From Bdellovibrionales bacterium (lineage in GTDB: Bacteria; Bdellovibrionota; UBA1018), in assembly GCA_947380295.1 (NCBI GenBank), contig CANCQK010000005.1, forward strand, positions 99,294 through 163,293: DNA of 64,000 nucleotides. The letters run 5' to 3'. Shown piece by piece: positions 63,761-64,000 of the stretch. The first letter of the stretch is position 1; each line of letters opens with the position of its first letter. The notes beneath the pieces were generated by a model that saw nothing but the letters and a program-made list of their open reading frames with translations, did not search any database and was not told the DNA's origin. A program made the position numbers and the translations under genes.

Positions 63761-63928
63761 TTTTCTAAAGAAGTCGTTTTATTTCGTTGATTGGAAGCCC
63801 AAGAAAGGGTAACTGATGCACGGAAAGCGGAATCTGAGTGGTGGCGAAGAGAGGGCTTGTTCCTGAAGCGAACAGAAGCAAGTTCGATTTAGCGACCCGA
63901 CGATCCTAGGTTAGAAGACTGATCATGT

Positions 63929-64000
63929 GGAGAGATACCCAAGTGGCCAAAGGGACCAGACTGTAAATCTGGCGGCTCACGCCTTCGAAGGTTCGAATCC
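63929..64000 (+). tRNA. tRNA-Tyr (anticodon GTA), cut by window edge
   Basis: Starts GGAGAGATACCCAAGTGGCC, anticodon stem CCAGA/TCTGG around loop CTGTAAA (GTA), a long variable arm typical of tRNA-Tyr, and the T-arm GGTTCGAATCC at the edge. The 3' acceptor end is outside the window. Confidence 0.93.

Overview
The window looks like a chromosomal segment of a Gram-negative bacterium. It carries lipid A export (MsbA-like), heptose phosphatase GmhB, LolA, several lipobox proteins and a stator pair. Mean base composition looks close to even, and genes are packed tightly with frequent 4-bp overlaps. The mix of a MotAB/FliF-FliG locus, large FG-GAP, collagen-like and Ig-like surface lipoproteins, a single-chain glycyl-tRNA synthetase, a eukaryote-type prolyl-tRNA synthetase, an NtrYX-like pair and split transketolase would fit the Bdellovibrionota (Bdellovibrio/Oligoflexia-like lineages). 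That placement is inference from gene content; there is no rRNA here to test it.

Layout. 0-4.2 kb: an exported protein cut by the left edge, a small HExxH lipoprotein, a membrane SpoIIE-type phosphatase and a FecR-like membrane protein. 4.2-9.2 kb: a compact five-gene minus-strand operon encoding a PEGA/TPR lipoprotein, a single polypeptide joining a shortened FliF to FliG, a predicted outer-membrane barrel, MotA and MotB. A good match to a flagellar sigma-28 promoter lies just upstream. 9.2-14.1 kb: tRNA-Ser, an Mpo1-like membrane protein and a 1379-residue Ig/LamG lipoprotein. 14.1-18.8 kb: an accessory patch with two paralogous DUF4143 ATPases, a Phd/VapC toxin-antitoxin pair, a Y1 (RAYT-like) transposase and at least six copies of a REP-like palindrome; two copies provide the 3' ends of neighbouring genes. 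18.7-31.2 kb: housekeeping and metabolism (split transketolase, MFS exporter plus thioredoxin-like protein, QueG, RimO, YajQ, LolA, SMC). 31.3-36.1 kb: a 1357-residue collagen-like/FG-GAP lipoprotein, then an intergenic stretch with a minus-strand small ORF, a run of stem-loops and a strong terminator, which I read as a candidate undescribed RNA. 36.1-55.4 kb: AlkB-like hydroxylase, PPDK, GlyRS, MsbA-like exporter, GmhB, RecO, a giant CPBP-protease fusion, a periplasmic MBL hydrolase, a D-2-hydroxyglutarate-dehydrogenase-like flavoprotein facing SerA, RsgA, acyl-CoA dehydrogenase, an RsmB-like methyltransferase and a 27-residue lysine peptide. 55.7-64 kb: a degenerate GGDEF response regulator, NtrY/NtrX-like proteins, ProRS, PyrF, an RlmB/TrmH-type methyltransferase, tRNA-Thr and a tRNA-Tyr cut by the right edge.

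The most interesting system is the FliF-FliG/MotAB operon. It has rotor and stator parts of a flagellar-type motor with envelope proteins, but no rod, hook, filament or export genes nearby. The structured RNA/small ORF at 35.5-35.9 kb is the second candidate.
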